Shown here piece after piece: positions 23,801 through 31,161 of a stretch of 64,000 bases of DNA. The stretch covers positions 179,196 to 243,195 of the forward strand of contig MU859091.1 of assembly GCA_033297205.1 (NCBI GenBank), written 5' to 3'. Made by a program: the position numbers and the translations under genes. Within the stretch, counting starts at the first letter, position 1. Each line of letters starts with the position of its first letter. The notes beneath the pieces are model-generated. The model ran no database searches. It saw only the letters and a program-made list of their open reading frames with translations, and had not been told where the DNA came from. The stretch is from Pseudoneurospora amorphoporcata (Eukaryota > Ascomycota > Sordariomycetes > Sordariales > Sordariaceae).

Positions 23801-24027
23801 GGAGCCGAAGCCGGAGCCGGAGCCGGAGCCGGAGTCGGGGCTGAAAACCGGGTCGCAGCCGGGCCAGGTACTGGAGATGCCATGGGGCTTTCCGGTTCGC
23901 TCATATCCACACGTAGGGAGTCTCGCGCCTTCCTCCTCGTGAGCCCCCTTGGCGTTGAAGAACGGGCCGGATCGTTATCATTGTTCCGCCCACCTCCGGG
24001 CCAATTCCCATCCGAAGGGTAGGACAT
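11890..24027 (-). CDS. Giant coiled-coil protein with C-terminal transmembrane segments
   Basis: A single uninterrupted frame of 4,045 residues, about 12.1 kb without an intron. Residues 1 to about 250 are disordered and rich in Pro, Arg and Ala. Around 270-440 is a more compact conserved-looking stretch (NPFTFSPFNSQ…LPYKPYDEGTIRDMRAIIAQLF). From about 330 to 3,750 it is nearly continuous heptad-type coiled coil, dominated by Lys, Glu, Leu, Asp, Gln with many internal repeats. The C-terminal module has a CLDC motif near 3,800, hydrophobic segments at about 3,841-3,859, 3,863-3,885 and 3,930-3,955, and a 90-residue tail with conserved-looking aromatic/proline motifs (HRFWFEPPLEFLLEV). That arrangement suggests a tail-anchored tether on the nuclear envelope, ER or Golgi, in the manner of nesprins or giantin; this is inference from architecture. 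Generic annotation would probably be an M-protein-repeat or myosin-like protein, which reflects coiled coil only. Confidence 0.9.
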   Translation of the reverse strand: MSYPSDGNWPGGGRNNDNDPARSSTPRGLTRRKARDSLRVDMSEPESPMASPVPGPAATRFSAPTPAPAPAPASAPRRRPATGRYRHIVPPPTSSAISPAISAEKEKEMTAEERKRVFRRSLAAQKASNVAVQGQPKNNPPPQRSYFQSGSGWDDVVEEENIEGDPGMRVKAGGSGDFKEDVTPLDDDHESDWEIEQGNNNPEPEKPQLMFERYVGDGTGARRVIREIKKAYESDEEKDDIANTSDLDEDGKPVRLQGRNELGRYRDMNNPFTFSPFNSQEGHRAENQAHLEEYDRYRDENHGKVNDMKLPYKPYDEGTIRDMRAIIAQLFRLKDHAIDLLDEKVDRRRLLREYIAASKDEAIHKAFSTLLEYYDQASKTKMQLMMEFRALQIRVDDDKQAMEFLEDQLTKSEQKLEDQKASEYDTYQQLMDEKNARSDDARELQQLRDFKEAADKERFAAVALVTSKTDKKIKALEEKVAQLEYLEEKTGSDNEHIRGMEAALQEANNVIVRLQQEADLNKNQIKRADKTAKSYASLTKKVKEITDTCEAIGIDLKGGGDIAETISEAFAAMMDAYEEAVQESDIAVEAKKKAEKMVEKLNKKEGRVEPTEDSASSLALDQKSLKDQQDRWEAEKSALNQKIAEFTKSLEDAHKLLTDVKFLQMERDSLADERQQLRGKNKTVDQQVLDLRRKLANKVKELEPLRLDQKSLEDHLARVQAEKETLQQQLDQTKELLRKTEAELNDMASRRSEPIISQHEQEALQAEIDALQTKLAKVESDLTRSQEEETRLRTSRDTLRTIKETLMGKVDTLQKDMATLHQQLADAKAAKSSDAKIHELQMELEKTKKVLSQTETDLRREKRRGTISRIENTGENLTQTIEMENEKNEWYKTKKALEEESSRLKKQLDLAKKNSAAPTIVEIKPEPNIAESITRVEQLVKEQKPQLPLTARDFVQGLVTKLKEAQGHKDLASFDGVVRECIGLLNGVLKEPVYNEKDKEMLRNLQNELDEALRKGDEDRAQNARLQGIIDKYEGEKASLEKEVKVQKDEIKRLEQDIKEKKASLTNKQKERDMLKENYEEQIKNLSAKHTKAADELKIQHQNELTQLRNDSDLKETNHLQKLDTLRQQNQIERSKLETEYTTEKVKLQTEIAVQQKLVATKRKELGDLKAKQEKEIKDLTQKKDVEISTVREIKDAEINQLKKRHVQETQKLDKQHELRVGELEGEIATLKAKYKNDLDSLSRNSTNQDAVKLKQHENDLANLKSKYEQEKKQLAAQHKTELDSLTNRYNEKEKLAAQYQQRVQGLSAELADKKMALAESKEQLSASQAQLTKLTADHEVKGDELQAKLKSEVAKVTADYEGKISDLKTKHQGEVTNLRDSHQKEIKKMKEEHEEKIQNLEHRINDIKAELKQDRAEFEKKAQLEGEVATLQGRVDDKSSKLSAKEAEFNELKKLNEAELAKLKKDIRDKSDSLQNKIEELSDLRGQHKTSVADFNNQINEKMDQLRKAQNGLKQSKDSLTTSTAEYNTKIDQLEKSLKEKKDELKRKEGATTSSSEQNSRQLNKLNDDVKDKQKRLDEQQAELDNLKKKYQAESTDLNQTIKDTKAKLKQKETELTNLKKKHNDQLDALEKTIAEKKTTLSHKETELDNLKAQNRQNMQNTNKEIDDKTADLLDKERELRDLRQKYDEAKKTAGGSKEKDLEIAQYKQMLATKTSELDKATKEVTALTKDVNDRKARIKELETSVSNKRADLQKKETEIVNLKRQHEDEIKRLNLDLSSQKAKLAAKETEIAALKTGNASRLSKEIQEKSGELSQKSQLVANLQMQLNDLQKKQNDLLKKGTDAAKLQADVDSLNKKINEKRQRVTDLEGRVNKLDSDLAEEKARVARRDREVADLKKDVSDEKARTTKADKEISSLQGKLDAKQASKEMLEEDIRDLKEKQEKEVASLTSKIVAKNKEIKAYERDLDSLKADYQKETTKLKDDIKKKEKELAEIQKTNKQLNTDLKEKEAAQKTSETKVKDLNREVQQKKDQIKDLETQNAKLQTDVENKKAEIDKIKEERRTLNIEADKSFARIQGLESKINELNGNSVEKDTQMKQYKADLAKKAETEARIKQLERDLTAKSESLADYEKKYKRANMEASNYRTTLAHTQEEVAKLEKDIKMAKSDVQYFEDQVLHNQDEAEKVQEEVDKLKKEVEDKNKIIADHEKEIQTLRDTAKRLSGDLVGKKSELEDTNAELKRAKDQVSQLTQDNKDQWAVVEKKDGEIKKLQGEVSDLNTQMMGKGDELMKKGEDIKKLRDEIKKFEKEIGEHESTLEDTMAEIERLSADNQELTDEINSCKDKLKQSQAEVDSLNKDIKDMDGTKDKLKKDGKAKEILIAEKNKEIQSLKDNINRLNQEISTKNATLSDKGEVIDQLKDDIEKLNGDIKTANSTIDILKKEVKDKDASLAQKTKDVATKDAELAKLKSEIASKDKALVEKTNKTNALEKDVQALTDQAKGLNQDVAAKNAQLEKDKATISKLHDDIFGLKSDVTKLKQDLNARDESLKAEKIQNDAKDAGLTKLQEELNAKEAGLIKKTEEANALEKNVKKLTDEATGLKKDVTTKDAQLTQDKFKIDKLEKDITSLNANVTKLRQELSAKDTSLKQQMGDIGNKDADITRLRDERGEEADLAKKTQEVKGLNQDVATKDAQLAQDKANIDKLEKDVKGLTTDIAKLREDVASKNQSLAQKAEAVERLKADISELNDEVAKLKKEGTDKDADIQGKEKELVGLRKEIRELKNQAKQSAQDSKKSAEDLASRNALLKEKENKIFGLQQEIQKLKDTAEELDQTTKTRDTALSQKNEDMRRLREQIKELKDEASGLRKEKEALGQTINIKDGSLSKKEQEISDLEKEIKQLRAQADILTKEKADLGQTIGERDASLKQANRDIDGLKGGIKILEEKAAELTKLNTGKDQTIGERDASLKKANQDTDSLKGSVKKLEGQAAALEEDKAELGQTIGAHETSLLAKDKEIKTLTANIQQLTSQAKELNANIEKLTADISNQNKTLAQKEQAIKSLEKEMQDLNAERTRLENNVKEMSRNTTTKDATLAQKNDEIKKLNDRIKQLTAESTKLKNEAAGLNDDISSKDADLAKKMEEIKSLGSEMAKLNEALDTRDISLKQNAEEINKLKENVQRLTDETAKLNKDTVKLKEDNKSWQDMVEQRQTEIDKLNESTKKTEEEIKRKEKLLKTRQGEINTLKAEVTGLKKDVAEKDKQLKDRDGELGKLKKSIAAKETSLEKLEKEKTALEENVEQLEGEVSHRRRSLDLREAKILELTNSETAMRIELDKQKARNKSLDETNAGLQKRALNEGNSLARLSDEVTDLNSQLLQNQNELASLRAERDSLQADIQNLSKALKDEGANVAHRNEEIERLNQELTAKQSALDAKQTAIENLESAIDAKQSAIENLASELSSYKSQLAERQNAYDLLTQSTTTSQDELARSAATTLACLATCEAEIASLQSVITDLNEDIATKKSQISENEERIDNLLREAGTNEAQLERMKNTIAELQEEQEAQQRLLEDYKSRLAQAAAPSASSDTASDTSYDDCGEPLVTKLSADGSQRLVRVIDDFMEMIPMPVGSASALSQEQLDRLLGEARRALQEGEAGDGMTDRERVMVRQTMKRELAEQREKQDKLERMIDGLEREFNGRVASSSEGGSADDAVAAQRTDRELMDRFREWLAWSRGRTRLLERELDLDETRQRRVVEKQVTKTLVNLEVGRLPERRGEKLCFCALIKFFAPSVVWKMTNQGPTCLDCQKPTAQQLGSTSTSQSVVPSSLYHGHNHQHLPEVQTALCYMMTALLWFAMLVCIQPYHFVTVGVSGMLTILRLPQFLFSWAKYYGQVAVRRYRHRDESKTKKTPTPATDFYAGLKRPELGIPSWLTASSLVGFAATLLLVGMTLTYYAVLQERRVWINANDWRRPYLRSLIGREQYPEWSPMKVDHRFWFEPPLEFLLEVMNDYVVHPLLFGSDYGGSTWRNGTRVYGADGTPLIIRRTR
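15050..16640 (-). repeat. Internal near-repeats in the coiled coil
   Basis: Two repeat types can be read in the protein. One is a block beginning G-L-(N/K)-(Q/K)-D-V-x-(A/T)-K-(N/D)-A-Q-L, recurring three times with spacings of about 98 and 83 residues (about 15,920-16,530). The other is QTIGERDASLK(Q/K)AN, recurring about 45 residues apart (about 15,110-15,280). The DNA is also similar, for example GGCGACGTC(T/C)TG(A/G)TT(T/C)AACCCC on the + strand. Confidence 0.75.
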
Positions 24028-24844
24028 CTTGTTGCAAACTCACTCCTGACTGTTAGCGGACCTCTTGCAGTAACAAACCTTGTGTATTCTGGTGGTGCTA
24101 CTTTGCTCGATGTTTGGTGTTGCAAATGTCGAGACGAGCAACAATATCGGAGACATCAACCGGGAGTTTTCCTCGGCTCGAGATATTAGCTGGCATAAAG
24201 AGGTATTGCTGCCACTTGTCCCTGACAGTCGGCTATGGTGGCGTGCGCATGCTCAAAGGAAGCCATTCAAACTGGCCGGAAGCGGGTGAGTTAAGCATAT
24301 CAATCACACTCGAAAAATCCGGCACTGACAAAGACTCGACGGGTCAGTTGCCGCTTTGTCGGCTGTGTAGAATCGAACGCGGGCGAGAGCACCGACAAAG
24401 GGACGGCACGCACCTCCTCGAGTTACGCGGCCATTTGGGGCTCCATCATGTTTGTTGTCAAAGCCTAGATGAATCCATTGAAGCCTCAAGGTCCTCACAT
24501 GATGCTAGATTCTCGAAGCTTGCCGTGATTGTCTTGACCCAACGCCTTTGTCTCCGTGGACCTGAAGCTTCTTCGCCTAAACACCAGACACACTGTGCAA
24601 CTCGCAGCTGCTTCTGGTCTGCCCTACATTGGTAGCCACAAATGGCGGATATATGGTACGGTACACTTTTTTCGCCGTGCTCGCTTACTTACAATCCTCT
24701 TAGACATCTCGACTCATCACTATTATTGGATACAGGTAGACAAAAACACGGCTTAGGGACAATGGCATGGGCGAGCAACATACCGCAGGAGGTTTCGGGA
24801 TATTCTTCCCACCTCCACAAGTCCGACGGAGCCGATAGCCTCTT
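24028..24844. other. Promoter of giant gene and 3' region of nse4
   Basis: About 820 bp between two genes transcribed in the same direction. A 173-codon + frame without an ATG start lies across it and has no family similarity. I see no RNA gene. Confidence 0.6.
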
Positions 24845-26182
24845 TCAGCTATACCATCCTTGTGCCCCTGGGCCTTGCTGGCTTTCCTCCTCTCGGTGCT
24901 CAATCATGCCTTCTTTGATGTTGTAAGCGTTGATGATGTCTCGCCAGATAGGCATATCGATCGACATGATAGCCTGATGTCGTGTGGTGCCGTGTCTTCC
25001 TTGGGCCTTTTCTTGCACGTCTGCATTGAACTGGGCGGCTATTGTCAAGGGTTGTTAGGGAAGGTTGGGCATGAAACAATCCAAGATAAACATACAGAGA
25101 GATGGACGACCATATGAGTCGAATTCCAGCTTGATGCCTCCTTCTCGTAGCAGAAAGCTCACGTAGAACATGTTTTCGACCGTCTGGCCGAAGGAGCGGG
25201 GGTTGATTACGAAGCGTAGGAGGTCAATTCCTCCTGTTTCATGCAGCGCGTACTTTTCCATGATGAGGAACTCTTGCTCGGGATCGTCAACCTCATGGTT
25301 ATTGAGGAGAGACTCCACGGCATCTTGGGCCGCATTCTGCTTCTTTGTGAGTTGTTCAAGAATGTTTCTGCAAATAGACGGAAGATCGTTCTTGTCGGAT
25401 TTTTTCAGATCCTCGGCCCTCAACTCCTGCGGTCTCACCTCAATAAGGCTGTTGATTTTGAAGGTGGCGTTGCGTTGTGTCATTCTTCGGGCTTTCCTTT
25501 CGATGGACAGGGGGCCCGAGAGGAAGCCAGGCAGAGCTGGTCTGCGTACGCTGGGAACGGCAGCATATCGGCCCAGATGCGTCCAGTTCAGCATGTCACC
25601 TTCGTCGCCCATGTCATCCTCATCGTCGGGGTCGGCAGCGGCATGTCCAGGCCGTCTCCTGTGTCGTTGCGTGCTGGTAAGTTCCGGGACGTCGTCGTCC
25701 TGAAAGCCGCGGCCATGACGCATGTAGGTGATGCATTTGGAGACGAATTCATCGATATCAATGCCGCCAACGTTGCCCGCTGTTATCCGTTGGGCCCTCC
25801 GCGCAACCAAGTCGGCGGCCATGACTAGACCGCGAGCTTCAATGGCGGCCTCGTTGGTCTGCTTGACATGGCGCATAAGATTGTCTGACTGGTCGAGGTA
25901 ACTGATTGCGACTTCGTCCTTGAACTGATCGGGGTTCTCTCTCATTTGCCTCTGCATATCTCGTAGCTTCCTCTGGATCTCCCGGCGTTCCTGCATTGAC
26001 TGGGCAGGATCGTACTCGTCGAGGTCGCCATTTGCGTCTGGGTTGGGCGGCGATGGGTCCCTGATACGCCGCCGTGTTGCCGAGGGGCCTTCATGGCCAT
26101 CTGAAGTCCGTTTGCCCTTGTTTCTCACCTCCAGATTTCTGGCTCGTGGAGGGGAGGCATCGTAGATATCCTCGTCGGACAT
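24845..26182 (-). CDS. nse4: Nse4, kleisin subunit of the SMC5/6 complex
   Basis: Two exons, 25096-26182 and 24845-25038, separated by a 57-nt GTATGT…AATAG intron, give 426 residues. The start at 26182 (MSDEDIYD) is the first true ATG of the frame. Family features are the N-terminal helical kleisin part (about 60-180, with RREIQRKLRDMQRQM and DLVARRAQRITAG…DEFVSKCITYMRHG) and the Nse4 C-terminal winged-helix (about 325-400: DLLRFVINPRSFGQTVENMFYVSFLLREGGIKLEFDSYGRPSL). The intron interrupts directly after that motif, and the second exon supplies the final helix (DMPIWRDIINAYNI). Nse4 bridges the Smc5 and Smc6 heads and acts in homologous-recombination repair and replication-fork stability. 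An acidic insertion (PDDEDDMGDEGDM) lies mid-protein. Confidence 0.93.
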
Positions 26183-26888
26183 GGTGTGGTTTGCGCGATA
26201 CGGGTTGACCGAGGTGTTTTGGCAGGTACAGAACGTAGATATAAGCCGCGAAGGCACCGGTTACGTTGACAGGTCCTGGGAGCTATCCGTTATCCAGCTG
26301 AGTGCCAACTGACCTCGTCTTGTGAGGACTGGTTGTGGTCGGATGAGAGGGTATTGGAAAGATTCGCCGATGATTTGGCTGTATCTCGACAGTGGTGGTA
26401 GATGATGGGGTACACGGCTACGACTTTTCCCAGGCTGAACAGAAAGACGAGCGATGGGTGAAAGGATCTGGACCGAATGCTGCCCGGAGAATGAGAATGG
26501 AAGGAAGGAAGAGAAGCCTAGGTAGGAGACGCGTCTGCAAAGGGAAGACGCGATTTACAGTGGGAGGAGAGCAAGAGTGGACCCCGCGGTTTGAAGAAAA
26601 CGGTGGCGGGCCGGATCCCGTCCCCTCCTCTCCAATTCGCAGGGTGGAGCTGCTGGGGGACCTTGTTGGCCGCTGTGACTGCGGCTAAGGTACCTTACGT
26701 AGTGGGGTGGTTACACTGACGGGAAGTACCTGCCAGCCCTATAAGCGGCGGGGTCACAGTGATCCATCATCTCCCGTCAAGGGACTTCCATAGCCTGCCC
26801 TGACTCTTATTCTTACACCACTTTGGATATCCCATAATTGCTTCATGTTCAGTTCCGGGGACAGACCATCTCCAGAATACTTGGCGCC
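26183..26888. promoter_or_regulatory. Divergent nse4/vps34 promoter region
   Basis: About 700 bp separate two divergent start codons. The region includes a CCATCATCT-type pyrimidine-rich leader before vps34. No supported coding frame. Confidence 0.6.
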
Positions 26889-29692
26889 ATGCCCATCATG
26901 GAGCCCTTTTCGTTTGCGAGCTCCGACCAGCTCGACTATCCCGTCTCGATTCGCATCGCGAGTTTGGAGGGGGAGGAGACGCCCATTCCATTCAGCACTC
27001 TACTCGAAAGGCCCGACTTGCGACATGTTGGCTCTAACAAAAGGTACACCAAATTGTTGTTCCTTGTCGCGCAAATGATGGCTACTGAATGAAAAACTCT
27101 CATAGTCCACATTCGGACCTCTATGTCACCGTCCAGGTCTGGGCCGGATCCAAGCCTCTGACTGTCCCGGTCCAAACACCTTACAAGTGGTTCCGGAACG
27201 AACGCAAATGGTCCGAGTGGCTCACTTTGCCCATCGACTATTCTACCCTCCCCGAGAATGCTCGCCTGGCCATCACCCTCTGGGACCTCTCCCCAACCGG
27301 AGGTGAAGGTGCTCACGGCCATGCCATTCCCTTTGGCGGCACCACCCTGCCCTTGTTCGATAAGGACAACCAGCTATACAAGGGCCGCCAACAATGTTTT
27401 GTGTACCGAAACAAACAAGCAGATGGCAACGATGACACCGGAACTCCTGCTTTCATACCCAGGAGGTCCGATATGGGCGCCAGCAAGAAGGGTACTCCCT
27501 CTTCTGTGGACAACGATGCCGAAGAGTACGACCGCTTGATGGACCTTCTCAAGAAACACGAGATGGGAGAGATACCCCGTGTGGACTGGCTCGACCAACT
27601 GGCCTTCAGAGGCATCGAAAAGCGCGGATATGGTTCGGCCAAATCATCCCTCAGGCTCAAGGCTATCCAGCGACAACAGGAAGCTCTCGCCAGTGCCAAT
27701 CCCGATACATCCAAGTCGATCCCAGTGCCGTCCGACTTTCTCTTGACTGTCGAGCTGCCCAGATTTGACTTCCCTGTTGTCTTTGCAGATCACGAATATC
27801 CACCCCCACCCATCTCATCGCTCCAGCATCTATCGTCATCACAGTCGGGCCTCATCATGAAGCCTACACCAGACATTCAGCTTGGACCGGGCATAAGCCG
27901 CATAGATGCCGACGATGAAACCTCCACAGGCCGCTTGATCCGAGTTTACGATCCCGAAGTTGGCGCCAGGGACAACCCGGCCGAGAGCAAGCACCGAAGA
28001 CTTGTCCGCAGCCAGCATAGGAACGGCATCCTGGATAAGGATTTGAAACCAAACGCCAAAGTGAGAGATGAACTCAACCAGATCATGTCTTATTCGCCGA
28101 CCCACAGTCTGTCGCCCGAGGAGAAGGACCTCATCTGGAAGTTCCGATACCACTTGACCAGAAACAAAAAGGCGCTCACCAAGTTTGTCAAGTCAGTCAA
28201 CTGGCTCGACCTGTCAGAGGCAAGGTCGGCTGTAGTGGTTCTCGAAAAATGGACCGATATTGATGTGGACGACGCACTCGAGTTGCTGGGCCCGACATTC
28301 AGCAACTCGGCCGTGAGAGCCTTTGCAGTGAAGCGTTTGCGCAAAGCAGACGATAACGAGCTGCTGCTATATTTGTTGCAGCTGGTTCAGGCGCTCAAGT
28401 ACGAGCACATATCGCCACAGTCCCGTCAAGACGTATCCCAGGATAGTTCCCTGGCCAGGTTCTTGATAACGAGGGCCGTGTCAAGCCTGACACTCGGCAA
28501 CTATTTCTACTGGTATGTTATGGTGGAAATCGACGACAGGAGCTCCGAACAGGGGCAAGATACAAGGGAAGTATACACCAAGGTTGCCTACGATTTCATG
28601 TCCGAGCTTGACAAGCAGCCGGGTGGCCAGGAGAAGAGAAAGACATACAAACGACAGGCCGAGTGGATCCGTATCCTCTCTCAAGTATCAGGAGAAGTCA
28701 AGGAGGCCAACGAGTCCATCGCCAGGAGGACCGACCGGGTCAAGCACTTCCTAGCCGATTCCAAAAACGAGCTGGTAACCATTGACCCGCCTCTCCCACT
28801 CCCACTGGACCCATCAGTCATGATCACGGGCGTTATCCCCGAGGAAACTATCGTCTTCAAATCCTCCCTCCACCCCATCAAAGTGGCCTTCAAAACCAGC
28901 ACGGGAACCAAATACCCCCTCATATTCAAAACAGGCGATGACCTCCGGCAAGACCAGCTGGTCATCCAGATCATCATGCTCATGGACAACCTCCTCCAGA
29001 AAGAGAACCTGGACCTCAAGCTTTCGCCCTACAAGATCCTGGCCACCGGCACCAGCGCCGGCCTCTCGCAATTCGTGCCGTCCATGTCCTTCCAGGGCAT
29101 CCTTAACAAGTACGGCAACAACGCGGCGCTCGCCTACCTCAAGCAGAACAACCCCGACAGCAACGGGCCTATGGGCTTACGCAAGGAAACGCTCGACACC
29201 TTTGTCAAGTCGTGCGCGGGCTACTGCGTCATCACGTACATCCTGGGCGTCGGCGACAGACATCTGGACAACCTGCTTTTGTCGCCCGACGGGTACTTTT
29301 TCCATGCCGATTTCGGGTACATCCTCGGGCGCGACCCGAAGCCGTTCGCGCCCGTGATGAAGCTGTCGAAGGAGATGGTGGACTGCATGGGCGGAGTCAA
29401 CTCGGAGCATTATCGCCAGTTTAAACAGTACTGCTTTTTGGCGTATAGTGCCCTGAGAAAGAATAGCAATTTGATCTTGAACCTGTTTAGTCTGATGGTG
29501 GATGCGAATATCCCGGATATCAAGCTGGAGCCGGATAAGGCGGTGTTCAAGGTTAGGGATCGGTTCCACTTGGAGCTGAGCGAGGAGGAGGCGATCAGGA
29601 ACTTGGAGAAGATCATGGAGGACAGTCTGAATGCGTTGGTGCCGGTTATGATTGATCGGTTGCATGGGGTGATGCAGGCTTTCCGGACGTAG
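26889..29692 (+). CDS. vps34: Phosphatidylinositol 3-kinase Vps34
   Basis: Two exons, 26889-27043 and 27106-29692 (62-nt intron, GTACAC donor, CATAG acceptor), give 913 residues; a second in-frame Met four codons on is an alternative start. Domain order is that of class III PI3-kinases: an N-terminal C2 domain (about 20-190, SDLYVTVQVWAGSKPL and ITLWDLSP), a helical PIK domain (about 380-510, LSPEEKDLIWKFRYHLTRNKKALTKFVKSVNW) and the lipid-kinase domain (about 600-910). The kinase has GDDLRQDQLV, catalytic loop DRHLDN at about 769-774 and DFG at about 787-789, all intact. The enzyme makes PI3P on endosomes and autophagosome membranes with Vps15 and Atg6. It ends on the typical hydrophobic DRLHGVMQ helix. 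Confidence 0.96.
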
Positions 29693-29853
29693 TGGACTCG
29701 AGAAGGATTGGTTAGGTTAGCGATGTTTTGTTTTGCATAGTCATAGATAGACTTAAATCAGCGGAACGAAGTAACATGAAGTATGTATATGTTCAACTCT
29801 AATACCATCTCTATATACCGTGATCATACACACCCCTCAACTACCATTATCGC

Positions 29854-31161
29854 TTAGGTCTCACCAAAGACAAAAACACCCTTACCACTCCTGAATCCCT
29901 CAAGAGTACCCTGCACCGCATCCTTCAACACCTTCTCCTCGGTATCCCAGTTCCACGTAACCTCCTGCGCCGGGGCCGCCTTGAACTTGCCCTCGCGCAT
30001 CATGTCCAAAATCTCATTAATCATCCTCTTCTTCTCCTCCGGGTTCTCCTTGCCCCACTCGCTCAACCAGAACCCTTCAAACCTCAAGCGCTTAAAGATC
30101 TGCGGTCCGGTGGGAAAGGGGAAACTCTGCCTGCTCATGCCACCATACGTAACCATCACACCCTTCGGGCTCAAACTCCTGACAATCTGCGCCGCGTTCT
30201 TGCCGCCCACACAGTTCAGCCCCAACATCAAGGGGTCCTTGCCACCATTCGTCCACTCATCCTTCAAGCGTTGCGTAAAGGACCGATCCAAAAATTCGGT
30301 CTCGGTCACAACCACGGTAGCGCCCAACTCCTTCAGTTCATTCTTCAACTCCTCCGTCTTCTCGGGCGTGTCCCGTTCTCTCACAACATTGATACTCCTC
30401 AACCCCCAAAGCTTGCCCAACTGAATCGCCGCCCTACCCACCCCCGAGTTCGCTCCATTCTGCAAAAACCACGCCCCGCCACTCGCCGTCCCCTTGGCAA
30501 ACCCGTCCACGCTCAACTTGACCAAGTCCACATAATCCCTCAACATCCGATACCCCGAGCACGGGTTGACACTCACCGTCGCAACCTGCAACGGCGTCAG
30601 CCCTTCCTTGCCCTTTTCCCCTCCGACCTTGAACAGCTTTTTCTCCGCATCTTCCACAAGCGCATGCGTCCTCAACGTGCCAAACCCAGTAGTGGCAGGA
30701 ATAACCCAATCGCCCTTCTTCAGTCCCTGGACGTTACCGCCAACAGAAAGGACCTCGAAACACCCTTCGTTACCGGGAATCACCGACGGCTCGGCCGTGC
30801 CCAAAAGCGGAGAGAACTTGGGCTTGACGCCGTAGGTGCCCTGGATGGTGTTCACGTCCGCCGGGTTCACGGGCACCGCCACAGCGCGGATGAGAACGGC
30901 GCCGTCCGGCAAAGAGGGCGAGATGGAGTGTTGGTGGACGGATAAGACGTCGGCGGGCTCGCCGAAGCGCGAGAAGACGAGCGCTTTGGCTTGGGTGTAT
31001 CCGTAGGGACCGGATTTGTGGCGGGTGAAGGTGAGGCTGGGGCCGGTGACGGAGGTGCGGAGGAGGGTCGAGGGAAGGCGGGCGGTGGTGCGGGCGCTGA
31101 AGCCGGAGAGTCGGCCGGCGGCGGCAGAGGCCCTGGCGACAGGGGTGAGGGTGGTCTTCAT
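29854..31161 (-). CDS. etr1: Mitochondrial enoyl-[ACP/CoA] reductase (Etr1/MECR)
   Basis: Intron-less 435-residue frame. Residues 1 to about 50 are rich in Arg, Ala, Ser and Thr without acids, a mitochondrial targeting sequence. The mature part is a medium-chain dehydrogenase/reductase: a GroES-like fold with VPVNPADVNTIQGTYG, where the Tyr matches the conserved catalytic position of the MECR family, then GNEGCFEV and the nucleotide-binding NGANSGVGRAAIQLGK loop. The enzyme reduces trans-2-enoyl thioesters with NADPH in the last step of mitochondrial type II fatty-acid synthesis, which supports lipoate formation and respiration. It is convergent with vps34 with only about 160 bp between stop codons. 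Generic MDR quinone-oxidoreductase assignment is less likely given the leader and family motifs. Confidence 0.93.
   Translation of the reverse strand: MKTTLTPVARASAAAGRLSGFSARTTARLPSTLLRTSVTGPSLTFTRHKSGPYGYTQAKALVFSRFGEPADVLSVHQHSISPSLPDGAVLIRAVAVPVNPADVNTIQGTYGVKPKFSPLLGTAEPSVIPGNEGCFEVLSVGGNVQGLKKGDWVIPATTGFGTLRTHALVEDAEKKLFKVGGEKGKEGLTPLQVATVSVNPCSGYRMLRDYVDLVKLSVDGFAKGTASGGAWFLQNGANSGVGRAAIQLGKLWGLRSINVVRERDTPEKTEELKNELKELGATVVVTETEFLDRSFTQRLKDEWTNGGKDPLMLGLNCVGGKNAAQIVRSLSPKGVMVTYGGMSRQSFPFPTGPQIFKRLRFEGFWLSEWGKENPEEKKRMINEILDMMREGKFKAAPAQEVTWNWDTEEKVLKDAVQGTLEGFRSGKGVFVFGET

Noticed and set aside
24361..24400. GTTCGATTC on the minus strand resembling a tRNA T-loop
   Set aside because: Flanking bases do not form a T-stem and no acceptor or anticodon arm can be drawn.
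24114..24635. 173-codon + frame between the giant gene and nse4
   Set aside because: No ATG start at its edge and no protein-like composition; lies in promoter sequence.
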